From NCBI RefSeq assembly GCF_036373705.1, contig NC_089852.1:28818707-28882706 (forward strand): DNA of 64,000 nucleotides, written 5' to 3'. The stretch is from Amia ocellicauda. Lineage: Eukaryota > Chordata > Actinopteri > Amiiformes > Amiidae. A program made the position numbers and the translations under genes. Position 1 is the stretch's first letter. The number at the start of each line of letters is the position of its first letter. This document shows positions 48,066 through 61,000 of this stretch, in pieces. The notes beneath the pieces were generated by a model. The model did not search any database. It saw only the letters and a list, made by a program, of their open reading frames with translations, and had not been told where the DNA came from.

Positions 48066-50247
48066 CTGTGTGTGTGTGTCTAGAGCTTGTGAATGTGAAC
48101 CGTGTCAGTAGTAATCCTCTGTCAAAGCTTTGTCACTGAAGAGTCCTGTGTTTCTCTTTCCATTCCCTAGAATTAACCCCCCCGCCACACTCTCACACAC
48201 ACACACGAAAAGCACATCACTTGCTTTACCAACCATGACACAGTTGAGGCAGTGCCACCATGACAAAGCACCAAGCACAAAAGGGATCAGGCACAAACAT
48301 GTCCATGTCTGCAAGGGCCCAGGGGCGAACTCTTGGGAGAGAGAGAGGGATGTGTGATGAGGTCAGTGTTTTCCAAGATCCTGTCCCAGGTGTGTCTTAC
48401 AAGAACTCTGGTTAATGTGGCAATTAGACACCTCCCCCCCTTCCCTCTATCTCCCCGTCCCCTTCCTTCCCTCCCCTCCCCTCCCTCTCTTTCTCTCTCT
48501 CTTTCTCCCTCTCTCCCCCTCTGCCTGAGCCCAGCATGTCTCTTTCCTGTGTTCACGTGCGGAGCTGTTGCCGTGGCAGCACCTGTCCTTTGATGTTCAG
48601 CATGACAGGAGCACCTGAACATCAGGACTCCACAGAGAGAGAGGGAGGGAAGCAGGCAGGCAGGCAGAGGGGGAGGGAAGCAGGGAGAGGGAAGTAGGCA
48701 TGCAGAAAGAGAGAGAGAGAGAGAGAGAGATAGGGTGAGAGAGGTGTAGAGAAAGGAGACAGAGAGGTTTTTGTATTATTGAATTCTGCTTTGTTATCTG
48801 TCCTTAAATGCGGACTTAAGTGCTTTGGCAAAACCACTTATTTTGTCTTGCCAGTGGAGCCCTGTTTGGAATCTGAATGTGATTCTGAAAGAGAGGTGAA
48901 GAGAGAGGCGGCTCCTGCCAGCCTGAGAGCTGGGGGATCAGGCCTTTATTTGCTTCCCGGGGTAACTCACAGAACACCCCCCCCCCCAGGTCAGGACAGT
49001 GGCACGGCCCCCTTCTCTCTCCATTCTTTCTTTCTTTCTTCCTTTCTTCCCTCTGTTTCTATATCCTCAGTCTGGCCTGACTGCCCATGCTGACGTCTCT
49101 CAAGCCCTCTGGGTGCTCTGTCCATTAGGTCAATTGTTTCCCAGACTCCTGAACCACAGCCTCTCTCTCTCTCTCCTTCTCTCTCTCTCTCGCACAGAGA
49201 TACACACTAGCTGCTGCCGCAAATCGTACAGGCAGGATGCTGTGGTGAGCGAGAGGTGCATTGCTGAGTTGAGGGGCCCTTTATAGCCACTCCTTCGCTC
49301 ACAGGTGGGTCTCAGGACAGACTCGCAGGGGCCGGGACGATCTGTGGTGTGAAGATTGACGAGCTGCTTGCATCTGCAACATGGCAGCTTGTGCTGGCAG
49401 CATTACAGGCCAAAAATGAGCCCCGGGTGATCTGGAGGCAGGGGTTAGGGTCCCTGTGAACTAAAGCTGTGAGGTGGGCTTGTGTTTCTACTGGGATAAC
49501 TGGATATGCTGTGGGTGTGGCTTGAAATGTGTGTGTTGGCCAGTGGTGGGGCTCAGGCTGCTGATTGGCCTTAAGTCAAGATGGGGCAGGTAACCTGATG
49601 TGATGCTATGGGTCATGGTGAAAAGTGTCACCTTTCTGTGGGACTATGGGTGTTTCAGAGCTGGGTGGGGGTGGGAGGTTGCCCAGGCGTGGGTGACACA
49701 CACTCACGCACAGCACCCAGCATCACCCAGCGGCTCTCAGAACTGGTTTGACAGAGCAGGGCTCTGTAGAGCCCTGTGAGGCAGAATGACAGAATGATGC
49801 CAGACTTCTCAATGGAGGAAGCTAGAGAGAGAGAGAGAGAGAGATAATGTGTGTGTAAGTTCAGACCTGGGACCCTTAATTGCCTTTTGCTTTAATTAGA
49901 GAGCGAGCAAGAGAGAGAGAGAGAGAGGGAGAGCAGGAGCGATGGTTAGTTTATGTTAATGAACCCATTACATGACTAATTAAACTCCTCTGTGGCGGAG
50001 TAGGGGCTGCGCCAGGCTGGGCTGCAGGCGCTGCGTGCCCTGCTGTGGGCAGAGCTTGACCCCGCAGCCCGGAGCCCAGAGAGGGATACAGTGCGCACTG
50101 TTAGAGCCGTAGAGGGGGGAGCCTCTCGGGGGGGTCCTAGAACAGATCGCCAGGGCGACAAACACGGGCTGCGTCATGCGTGAGCTCAGAGTCCATCTGT
50201 GTCTCCCCCGGCAAGAGAGAGAGAAGGGAAGTGCAGGGCATTAAACA

Positions 50248-50287
<40 letters not shown>

Positions 50288-51600
50288 CAGAATACTTTGT
50301 GTTGTTCACCACTCCCCCCTCCATCTGTCTGAACTGTTGCTGGAAAATTGGATGATAAAACACGGCCATCCACTTCCCACTGTGTGCGCCAGCCTATGGG
50401 CACTGATGCCCTCCTTTCAAAATGGGAGTGATAAAACAGTGCCCGCGCACCGCCCCAACCCCCTCCATCTCACAACAAAACACAATGCCCCCTCCAGGCC
50501 TCCAGGATCAGACAGAGTAGCGAGTGGAGGAACTGAGATGCTCCAGGGAGCACAGGAGGCTGGCAGGGCCTGGCCAGAGGGCAGGGGGCAGGGGGCAGGG
50601 ATACCCAGCCCAGCTCTGTGACACAACGTGAACACAGCGCCTCCCACCCCCACAAACCAAACCACTAGGTTGGAGTGCCAATCGTTGAGCAGATCATTAA
50701 ATTTAGGCTGTTAGTGTTTTCTGCCTGGACCTCAGAGGCCCCCACACAGTGAGACCCCACAACCAGTCCCCACAGTGAGCCCACACCACCAGCCTGCACA
50801 GCGCTTTCCTGCGCAATCCAACAGCAACGAGTCACAGCAGCATCACAGCAACTCAGCAGCAAGGACGATTAATGAATTGCTAACTTAGTTAAGGCTGTAA
50901 ATAAGTAAACACATTCTCACACACAATCTGTAGCCCAGGCCCTGCCCAGACACCACACTTCTCCATCCCAGCCTCAGGCTACAGAGCCATCATTACAGCA
51001 GTACACCTGCCTGGCTCTCCCGCTGCTCTCCTCTTTCACTGAACTCCAGAAGGCCAAGCATACTGACAAACAAACAAACACATAAATAAATAATACATTA
51101 CAAGCTAAATTTAACATAGAGACCGATCTGGATGTGAACAGTCAGACATCACTGTGCAGAAAATTCTTTCATTTTGCTCTCACTCTCACTCTCTCTCACC
51201 CTCTCTCTCGCCCTCTCTCCTTCTCCCTCTCTCTGTGTGCCAGCCTCGAGGGTGTTGTAGTTATTTTTCTTCTTGTTCTTGTTCTTGTTCTATTATTTTA
51301 TTTTATGATTAGATGGTCTCTGTGTCCCAGTCTGTCCTGGGCTGTTGAGGCCTGTTTATGCAGCATCTGCAACAGGGTTGAGCTGGAAGTGACTGTCCCT
51401 CTCTCTTCCACTCACTCTGTCCCCCCCATCTCTCTCTCTTTCTGCCCCTCTCTCGGTCTACCACCCCCTTCACTCTCTCTTTCTTTTTCTCTCTGTCTAA
51501 GTCTCTGTGCTGCCCGGAGAGCCCGCAGGCGGCTGTGCGTGCACTGACACGCAGACTCGACACACAGACACTGCCAACTGCACACAGCTGACAAGCAGGC

Positions 51601-51632
<32 letters not shown>

Positions 51633-53322
51633 GTGAAGAGCTATGGAGGAACACAGAGTCAGATTAGGGATTAGAGTTCCCTGACTTATTAATTTTCTTT
51701 TAAATGTCTCTCTCTCCAAGTACAAACGTCTCGTCACCTGAGGGAGCTGGTGAATGCTCAGAGGGGGGTCCCGGCCTTTGGGGATCCTGAAGTACCAGTG
51801 GATCTGTATGTCTTTGCTCTGTTGAAAAAAATCCTAGCAGCTGCAGGGAGAGAGAGGGATATAGAGAGAGAGAGAAAGAGGGAGAGAGAGAGAGAAGCAT
51901 GACGTGAGGCGGGGAGACACAGATGGCAGCTGAGTGTCCAGTCCTTTTGGATAAGGCACAAACATTTTCAGCAAGAGCTGCCTGTTGGCATATGGTACCA
52001 GTCCCTGCTGCCCCTGGAGAGGGATGCCACCCCCCCCTCCCCCAGCCCCCCAGCCCCCCAGCCCCCCAGCCCTGGCCTTGGCTGGCATCCTGCGCTCTGA
52101 CACCCTCTGCGGGGCTGTGGGCACTGCTGCTCCCGCGGCCCAGTGAGGCTTGGGCTCTGCAGGGCTGCAGCCTCAAGGACAGAGGTGTCGAACCTCTGGG
52201 CACAGCTGTCACCTTGTGAGTCAGAGTCCGGGCTCAGGAACTGCACAGGCAGCTGCTGTAATGATGCTTCGGACACACTGACACACACAGACTTACACAC
52301 ACAGTCACACACTCATGCACACACACAAGAGGAATCAAAACACATTGCAAGAGACAGGAGGGGAACCTGACATGTAAATAATGACAACGACAGAAGAGAC
52401 AAAATGAAGAACCTCCAACCTCTCTCTTCTCCTCCCCTCTCTCTTGTCCTCTGCACTTCCTGTGCAGTTGAAAGCTGAGTGGGTGCAGAGTTGACAGCTC
52501 TCTCCCCTGCCATCTCAACTCTGTTTCAATCTGCCGGACTCTCCTCCGCTCTGTGCCGACGGCTGACTCAGTGCTCAGACTACTCTGAAATTAATATAAT
52601 TGACAGAAAAAGGTACAGTTTAATGAGCCATATTTACTAAACTAAATGAAATAGCATGGTTTCAAGAAAGAACTGTTCCCGAAAACCACTTCCAACAATG
52701 CACAGGGCAGAGCGAAGAGCCATTGAATATAGGGCAGGCTCTGCTGCAGCAGCAGGGAGGGGTGAGGTGGCATGGAGGTGCGAAGAGGCAGGGAGGGGCG
52801 GGGAAGGGCTGAGTGTCAAGAAGAAGCCAGGTGGCAGAGCGGGGCAGGTCATGGCAGAGCAGGGCAGGGGTCCCTGGTGCGTTCCCACACACAAAGGCCC
52901 TCAGCCAGGAAGGACAAAAAAAAGAAAAAATGATCAATAATTGATAGTGCTATAGCTGAGCTCTGCCTCCCTGCTGCTGCAGTTCAGAAGCAGCGCAGGG
53001 CTGAGGGCCGTGTGTGTGTGTGTGTGTGTGTTTCTCTATGAGTGTGTGTGTGTCAGATAGGTAAAGGCTGTTCCTAGCCTGCTCTCTGGCAGGACGTGTC
53101 AAACTCTGCAGTGGAGACACACTGAGTCGCTCCAAAATTTTAATATGAATATTTAAATGTTACTTGTTTTACCACACAGTCAATCCTGAATCCTCAGGCT
53201 TTTGCCACCAGCCAGTAAGGGCAACCAGTAACTGCTGTATGAGTGTATCAGTGTGTGTGTGAATATAATTGTGTCAGTGTGTGTGTGAGTGACTGTGTGG
53301 AAAAATAAAAATGTGTAAGCTG

Positions 53323-53362
53323 TAAGTCACACTGGATAAGGGCGTCTGCTAATAAATAAATT
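53323..53362 (+). repeat. L2/V-SINE-type 3' tail
   Basis: GTAAGTCACACTGGATAAGG then GCGTCTGCTAATAAATAAAT. It is the reverse-orientation counterpart of the tail at 32406-32480. No tRNA-like head is recognisable upstream. Confidence 0.55.
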
Positions 53363-55129
53363 TGAAGAAAAACATGAATAATCTTTCACTTAATAAGGGC
53401 CTGAGGGTGTGAGAGCCTCAGTGTTCCACCTGGGTGTGGGAACACTCTGGGACCTATCTGTCTGTCTGTCTGTTTGTCTGTCTTCTTATTTGTTTCTGTG
53501 TGTCTCCTCTCTATGTTCTAGTATTTTGTCTCACCTTACTCTCAGGCCCCTGAAAACACCCATTCTCCCCCTGTCTCCCCCTCACTCTCTCTTTCTACCT
53601 CTCTCTCTTTCTCCCTTTCTCCCTCTCTCTCCTCATATTCCTCCGTCTCCATCAGTAGCTTCCACAGTGTAAGTCTGTCTTCTTCACTCTCAGTGCATTT
53701 TCCTGACAGGCAAATCAAGCCAACTGTCAGTTCTGGGAGTGTCAGATCCCAGGTCTCAGAGCAGCAGGCCTGGCCGCCAGTCAGGGCCAGTCAGCGCTCC
53801 TGACACTCAGCTGCCTGCACGCCTGGGTTTCGCATGTCCACTGTGCTTTTTTTGGTATTTCTTTCACTGCTTACTTTCTTTCCTTCAGCTCTTGCAGTCT
53901 GAGTCTCACAAGCAGGCTGAAACAAACAGCAACAGCTATAAACACACACACGCACACACACATGCACGCACACACACGCACACACATTCTCTTACTGTGC
54001 TGTGTAGAGGCTGGCAGTGCAGGGTGTCAGTGTCATGGCCTCGGTGTGGGAGTCTCACAAGCCAGGGCCTCGTACTGCGGTCAGCACTGTGAGTAACCCA
54101 CTGTGGGGAGCCACACAGGGCTTCGAGGTGGACACTGCTGACCCTTTGGCCTCCAGCCCTGCTTAGACCTGACCACTGAGACCCCAGGAATATAGACTCT
54201 GAACTGCGGTCAGAGGCAGCACCCCTGGTACTGTGCTGTTGACCAGAGGAGTGAACCAACCCCTCTCTCCCCTGGACAGCGTGCGTGTCCTGGCTGTAGG
54301 TTCCTGACCTCCTGGACGCTGCTCTCTCCTTGGCTGGGCTGCTGAGCTGGACAGCTCACAGAAAGAGCCACACAGGGACACAAAGCTGTCTTTCTTTCTT
54401 TCTTCCTTACTTCCTCCCCCTCTCCCCCTCCCCTTCCTTTTTCATGTCCATTAATAATTTACTGCTCTGTCCATTAATCCACAGTGCGCCAGGCCCTGCC
54501 ATCTCCTCTGCGGTATGGGCTGACAATGGGCCCTGTAGCTGGGGCAGCAGGCTGGACAGCGTCTCTTGTGTGCGTATCTGTGACTCTGGAGTTGGTGTCA
54601 GTCTCACAATGGACAGTGGTGGTTGATCCCCCCCCAATTCCCCTCCAGGCCTGGCACAGTGCCAAGCAAGCCAGCCAGCTCCCTCTCTCCCCCTCTGTTT
54701 ATCATTCTGTTTCTCACTCTGGCCAAGCGTATCGGGGCCCCCCCCCCACCCCAGCTTCCCATACAGGAGGCCCCAATCCGTGCGGTTCACAGCAGCCTTG
54801 CAAACTGGTGGCAGAGCGCCGGCCAGCCTGCCATCCACATGCTGGGTCTATGGGATCCACGCTGTGTCTGTTTCACTCGTGCAGTGTGCATTACATGCAC
54901 ATGCGCTCGTGTCACATGGTCGCAGTGTGTGTTACATGCACATGCAGTGCAGCTCAGGTGCTGTGTGGTTGGCCCCATTTTAATTAAGCTTGTCACAATT
55001 GATACGCAGCACTGCAAGACAGTTTGGACTCAGAACCCCCCCACCCTGCCCCCTGGCCTGTCTGTCACATGCATGTTAATGACATGTGAGCGTCAGACCC
55101 CACTGGGCATACCTCTGAGCACCTGGTCC

Positions 55130-56123
55130 AGCTCAGCCACCAGCCAGCAACGAGACAAGCAGGGGGGTCCCGGACGTTGTGCGGCTGATAAAGGCGCAGG
55201 GGCTGGCCTATGTGGTCAAGAACTTCCAGGCTGCTGGCAAGAAAGTGAGTTTTATGAACCGCTTTTATTTTGCCAGCAGCCTGAGACCATTCGGCCTCTG
55301 TGCCATGGATAACACCAGGCCGCACTCGTGGGATCCCCCGCCGTTCTACAGGGCACTCCGAGCCTTGGCGCTCGAAGTAGGCCTCCATAAAGTCGTGCTG
55401 GCCTCCTGGGATTACAAGACCATCTGTAGTCAGATGAGATCTACCCAGGAGACCAGCCGGACAGAAGATTTCCCTCCCGAAACCTGCTGGTTTATCTGGG
55501 CTAACGCTACGCACGTTTGCCTCACAAATACGCAGAAAGATGTCTCCTGGATGGCTGTGAGTCGGTGTCTCCCCACCCGAGTGTTCATGCACAGAAGAGG
55601 CCTAGCCCCTTATGACATCTGCCCCTACAAGGGTTGCCTGGAGAAGGAGAAGGAGGCTCACGTCTTTAGGGATTGCCCCTCCGCCTGCAGGGTCTGGCTC
55701 CTGTTTTCTCCATTCCTCCACAGGTTTGCCGTTCCTGTGCGGGCGACCGCCCAGCAGATCCTATATGGTCCAGCCAGGGTACTGATATCTTCTACTCTGA
55801 GGTGCTGGTGGCGTGTCGTCTGCGCAGTGAAACAGGCCCTGTGGGAGGGATGGAACATCTGCTTATTCAACAAGCAGGAGCTGGACCCAGTCGTCATCGC
55901 GCGGAGGGGCATGGTACTAATTAGGGACTATGTCAATCTGGAGGTCCATCAGAGGGGCAAGGAGGAAGCCTTTAAGAACTGGCAAATACAAGATCTGGGG
56001 AGCTCAGGATCTCGTGATGGGACCCACCTCTGGGGACGGCCATCTCCCCCTGCTGGAGCCCGAGTCCAAGATCTTCAAACCATTTTTATAAAAAGATTGT
56101 TTTTAAAAAAAAAAGACTTTTAA
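55130..56123 (+). mobile_element. 5'-truncated LINE (L1/Tx1-like), C-terminal part of ORF2
   Basis: An open frame of about 314 codons ends at 56123. It has hydrophobic and aromatic runs typical of the end of LINE ORF2 and a Cys/His cluster, CPYKGCLEKEKEAHVFRDC, of the CxxxC...H...C kind found in the zf-RVT region of Tx1-like retrotransposons (followed by PSACRVW). The reverse transcriptase and endonuclease parts are absent, so the copy is truncated at about 55130 and cannot move itself. The last residues (KKKKDF) run into A- and T-rich DNA. The frame is open and fairly young. Confidence 0.8.
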
Positions 56124-56560
56124 AAAATGAATTTTTACTGTTTTTAAAGATTTAGTTGATTTTAAAAGCACTAGTTGTTTGGGTTTTTTGGTTGTTATGT
56201 TTTTTTATTTGTCAAATACATCGACCGTTTGGATTTTAATTTTAAATGCATCGGACTGTTTTGGTTTGTTTTTTATTTTATCGTTTTATTTGTTTTTTGC
56301 TTTGTCCATTGCATTTTCATTTATTTTCAATGTATTTGACTATATTGTTTATTTGTTTAATTTGGCAGTATTGCCCTTATTCACAAGTTTATTTGATTTA
56401 TTGCACGTTTATTTGAGTTCATGTATTTTGTTAATCACATTAAGATTTTAATTTTTTTTAAGTGATTTTAGGAATTGATTTTAAAAATTTTAATCATAAG
56501 TATTAAAATTTTGAATGTTTTTATTATTGATTTGTAAAATACTTAACCTAATAAAACAGC
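56124..56560 (+). other. T-rich tail following the LINE frame
   Basis: Long T-rich sequence with repeated TTTATTTG-like words, possibly the LINE 3' UTR plus host DNA. No terminal poly(A) or target duplication could be fixed. Confidence 0.35.
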
Positions 56561-56716
56561 AACGAGACAGTGTGGCGTTTGTGACAGTGTGTGTAGTTTT
56601 AATATGTGGCAGAAAGGTAGGTCCCTCTGTTTTCCATGTGCTAAAGATAGTCTGTGTTTGTTTTCTTGATTTGTTTTGTGTACATTTAAAGCATATGGGA
56701 GTGCATTTTGAATATA

Positions 56717-57918
56717 CACTCACCTAAAGGATTATTAGGAACACCATACTAATACTGTGTTTGACCCCCTTTCGCCTTCAGAACTGCCTTAATTCTACGT
56801 GGCATTGATTCAACAAGGTGCTGAAAGCATTCTTTAGAAATGTTGGCCCATCTTGCAGTTGATGGAGATTTGTGGGATGCACATCCAGGGCATGATGCTC
56901 CCGTTCCACCACATCCCAAAGATGCTCTATTGGGTTGAGATCTGGTGACTGTGGGGGCCAGTTTAGTACAGTGAACTCATTGTCATGTTCAAGAAACCAA
57001 TTTGAAATGATTCGACCTTTGTGACATGGTGCATTATCCTGCTGGAAGTAGCCATCAGAGGATGGGTACATGGTGGTCATAAAAGGATGGACATGGTCAG
57101 AAACAATGCTCAGGTAGGCCGTGGCATTTAAACGATGCCCAATTGGCACTAAGGGGCCTAAAGTGTGCCAAGAAAACATCCCCCACACCATTACACCACC
57201 ACCAGCCTGCACAGTGGTAACAAGGCATGATGGATCCATGTTCTCATTCTGTTTACGCCAAATTCTGACTCTACCATCTGAATGTCTCAACAAAAATCGA
57301 GACTCATCAGACCAGGCAACATTTTTCCAGTCTTCAACTGTCCAATTTTGGTGAGCTTGTGCAAATTGTAGCCTCTTTTTCCTATTTGTAGTGGAGATGA
57401 GTGGTACCCGGTGGGGTCTTCTGCTGTTGTAGCCCATCCGCCTCAAGGTTGTACGTGTTGTGGCTACACAAATGCTTTGCTGCATACCTCGGTTGTAACG
57501 AGTGGTTATTTCAGTCAAAGTTGCTCTTCTATCAGCTTGAATCAGTCGGCCCATTCTCCTCTGGCCTCTAGCATCAACAAGGCATTTTCGCCCACAGGAC
57601 TGCCACATACTGGATGTTTTTCCCTTTTCACACCATTCTTTGTAAACCCTAGAAATGGTTGTGCTTGAAAATCCCAGTAACTGAGCAGATTATGAAATAC
57701 TCAGACCGGCCCGTCTGGCACCAACAACCATGCCACGCTCAAAATTGCTTAAATCACCTTTCTTTCCCATTCAGACATTCAGTTTGGAGTTCAGGAGATT
57801 GTCTTGACCAGGACCACACCCCTAAATGCATTGAAGCAACTGCCATGTGATTGGTTGGTTAGATAATTGCATTAATGAGAAATTGAACAGGTGTTCCTAA
57901 TAATCCTTTAGGTGAGTG
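56717..57918 (-). mobile_element. Full-length Tc1-like element, DD36E spacing
   Basis: Terminal inverted repeats CACTCACCTAAAGGATTATT plus AGGAACACC at 56717-56745 and its reverse at 57890-57918, flanked by TA on both sides; 1202 bp in all. It holds one transposase gene on the minus strand. Both ends look intact. Confidence 0.93.
56778..57770 (-). pseudogene. Tc1-like transposase, one premature stop
   Basis: From ATG at 57770-57768 the frame runs 330 codons to the stop at 56778, interrupted only by TAA at codon 27 (57692-57690). A 276-codon open part starts at 57608. The N-terminal helix-turn-helix region (MGKKGDLSNFERGMVVGARR) contains the stop; the second DNA-binding part has TLRRMGYNSRRPHRVPL. 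The catalytic triad is present: Asp in WSDESRF, Asp in QDNAPCH, Glu in NPIEHLWD. I count 36 residues between the second Asp and Glu, as in the DD36E group rather than the DD34E of Tc1 itself. Apart from the stop it looks complete. Confidence 0.9.
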
Positions 57919-57929
57919 TATGTGTTTCT

Positions 57930-60900
57930 GTCATCCTTTTATTAACTTTATGTAAATATAGATACGTGTCAGACACACAGCAGACTGATATCAACCTTTC
58001 CGTTGGTTTAGAACAGAGACATAGCCTCTCCCACGCACACTGATGTACACCCCGACGCAGACACAGCCCCCTCACCTGCCCAGAGCAGCGCCGTGGCTGC
58101 CGGCTCCTCTGACACACACTCACACACACACAGGCACGCTACGCCGACCAGGGCTCACAATTGATCCGGAAACAAATTACCTAATTGCTTTGGGCAGACG
58201 TCAATCAATGGAAACGATTCAATGTGGGAGCAGATCTGGTGTTGCCAAATCTGTCTTTTGAATAATTTATGTTTACATGCATGCAATTAAATAATACAAA
58301 TAATACTAATAATAATAATAACACAACACAGTATATATTCACTATTATTTACTTCTCCGAGATGGTCAAAGCTTCAACTCCAGCCCTCAGCCCTGGCCTT
58401 GGGGGGGGGATGTGGAGCAGCAGGATCAGCCTTCCTCTCCAGGCTTTGCAAAATAATGACCATGCAGTGCCATGGAGCAGCAGGATGGCTGTAATTCAAT
58501 TATTATTATTATTGTTGCTCATTATTATCCTTACTGAACCATTCTATGTCTGTAGTTAGTTAGTTAAGTGAATTGCGGTGCACGCTGGGTAGACTCGACT
58601 GTGGGAGCTGCTGCTTGCCCCCTCGCAGCTCTCTCACACACACACACACACACACACGAACGCATGCACGCACGCACACATGCACGCACACGCACATGCA
58701 CATGCACGCTTACAGAGAGAGAGGGTCAGGGATGTAGATACACATACAGCCTGTGATGATATTGATGTAATAATAGTTCTGAATTGTGTAGATAGTTGTA
58801 CTCAGTCAGTGTATCATTTAGTCAGTCCACAGTCCTGTCCCAGGGAGCTGCACAGGAGCCCTGTAATGCCACCTGCAGAGAGCCTCTCCACGTTCGTCAT
58901 GTAGTCTTGCCATGCGTGTCTGAAGCTCCCATCCTGAGTGTGTGCAGGAGGGCAAGGGGCTGCTTATGAGAGAGAATTATGCATACAGTGACCCCCTGCC
59001 TCCACCCCCCCCACCTCACCCTCAACAACCCCCCCTCCCCTGGAGCTACTATACCACACACTGACTCACCACCTGCCAGGGCTGTCTCTTGTTTGACTGT
59101 TTTAATTAGTAGAAAATTGATTAATTCATAAAGTCCGCGCGGTCTCGGGTCACACGCCACGCTGGTGATCAGGCAGGTTAATAGCAAAGAGACAGATTGC
59201 GTTGCTCATATCTCGTAATGCTCGTATTCTGTTTCTAATTCTTCCTTCTCTTCTATGTCCTCTTCTTCGCCGCATACTTCGCATGTCTTTACGGGGCAAG
59301 GGATCCTCCAGGACAGGTCTGAGGTGCGAGAGGAAGACATGGGCCATGCGGACCGCCACATCCTGTGTCACCCAAAGCCTCTCAGTGATGTTGGGGCACC
59401 AAGGGGTTAAAAAAGAGACATGGTTATTGGACAGTCTGCCTGCTGCCTCTGTAGGAGCTAATTTAATTCCAGCCTTATGTTCGCAGACAGAGCCTTCTAT
59501 TTATGAACAAAGCTCTGATGATTCTCTCACAACTGACAGACTTTCAATGCGAATCAAATTTGATTCATCCGGTTATGATGGCGTGGAGCTTCTGTGATTT
59601 AATTAACTACGTGGACTCATTTCCTTTTGGAATCAAAAGAACAACACAGAGACACACACACACACACTCACAGACTCACACACACACTCACATAGTGTGT
59701 AGAGGTGGCTGTCAGTGACTGGGTTCTGTGAGGACAGAGCTGTGACGTGTTTGAGTCGAGAGGAACAGGGAATCGGGTCAGTTAGAGCTGCACCTCGCCA
59801 GGCTCTGCTCCCATTATGCCCCCACACCCCCAAAGAAAGGGAAACTGAAACACAAAGCATTACGAAGTGCCTTTTGTGCTCCATTATGTGCTTCGTCTTT
59901 GTTTTTTTATTTTATTTATTTCGTTCCCTACAAGTTGGGAATTCGCTCTGCAGCCCCTGAGTACATTAGTTGTTTCCTCTTTAAGTTTTAATTATTAGTG
60001 CCGAGACTGGGCTTGCACTGCAGGCTCCTATTTATAACACCAGTGCCCAAGGGGGGTGGGGACAGTGGGGGGGTTATTTTAGGAGAACTGCCAGCCCCCC
60101 CCCTCCTCTATTCTCACAGTCTGTCAGCTCTAACACAAATGGCATTTTGGAGATTCAGTGATTCCCACTCCTCTGCCAATCGGTGTGTGTTGGTGGGCTG
60201 TGCCAGGGCGGCAGGGCTCTGCGTGGGCAGCCGATCGTGTGTGGGGTGTGGCAGCCGTCTGATTCAGTTCTTAATTGTTTAATTGACTGTGTGGGTTTGA
60301 GTCCCTCTCAGGAGCAAACACTAGACTGGGGCAACAGTCTCAGCTGAGGGGGGGGGCACTCAGTAATATCCTAGTCTCCTGGGGACGCCTTGTGTACTTT
60401 GTGCAAGCAACCATTGCAAGTCTATCTATAATACATTATAACATATTACATAACTGATTATGTGCTCAGTCTGAATCTGGTAAGCACAGGTTATTGAAAT
60501 CCTCACTGAGTTTGAATGACACGAATGACTGATAAAACACCCCCCCACCCCCAGGAGTCTAATGAGGGCCAATTTAAGGCTGCTTCATGTTTGGCAGACC
60601 TGCCATTCCTTCCTTCAGCGCAGGAAGTTCCTGAGAGTTAATTAATTTCCAGCTCCCACTTCCACAGCCTTAAGAATAAATTAAGGTTTTGCAATGCATT
60701 CTGTTCCAGTTCTGCTTCTGTGCTGTTTCTGGAAGGGTTGCTCACCAAACCTGGGTTAACAGAGACATCAAAAGCAGCCAGTAGCCACGGTGATGTGGAC
60801 ATAATTGATGCATCTTGTTTAAAAGGTTGTGATGTGTACTAAGAGCTGCTGGGAGTCAGTGTCATGTGTAATTTTACAGTAAATGCCAGAAACCCACTTT

Positions 60901-60949
60901 ACCTCCATCACAGACTGGATCCGGCATGGAAGATTAAAAAAAGAAACAC

Positions 60950-61000
<51 letters not shown>

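Larger units (their letters stand above)
44560..55100. other. Repeat-rich intergenic DNA, no gene seen
   Basis: Ten kilobases without a recognisable exon. It holds many (CT)n/(GA)n runs (around 46449-46470, 48700-48730, 49826-49843, 50250-50284, 51599-51624), the (CA)n-(TA)n pair at 47977-48064, a probable dispersed repeat at 46300-46440 and an L2/SINE tail at 53323. Frequent short open frames come from these low-complexity tracts. Confidence 0.55.

Noticed and set aside
45000-54600. Exons of JUP, expected next to HAP1 by human gene order
   Set aside because: No armadillo-repeat coding sequence was found on either strand in this interval.
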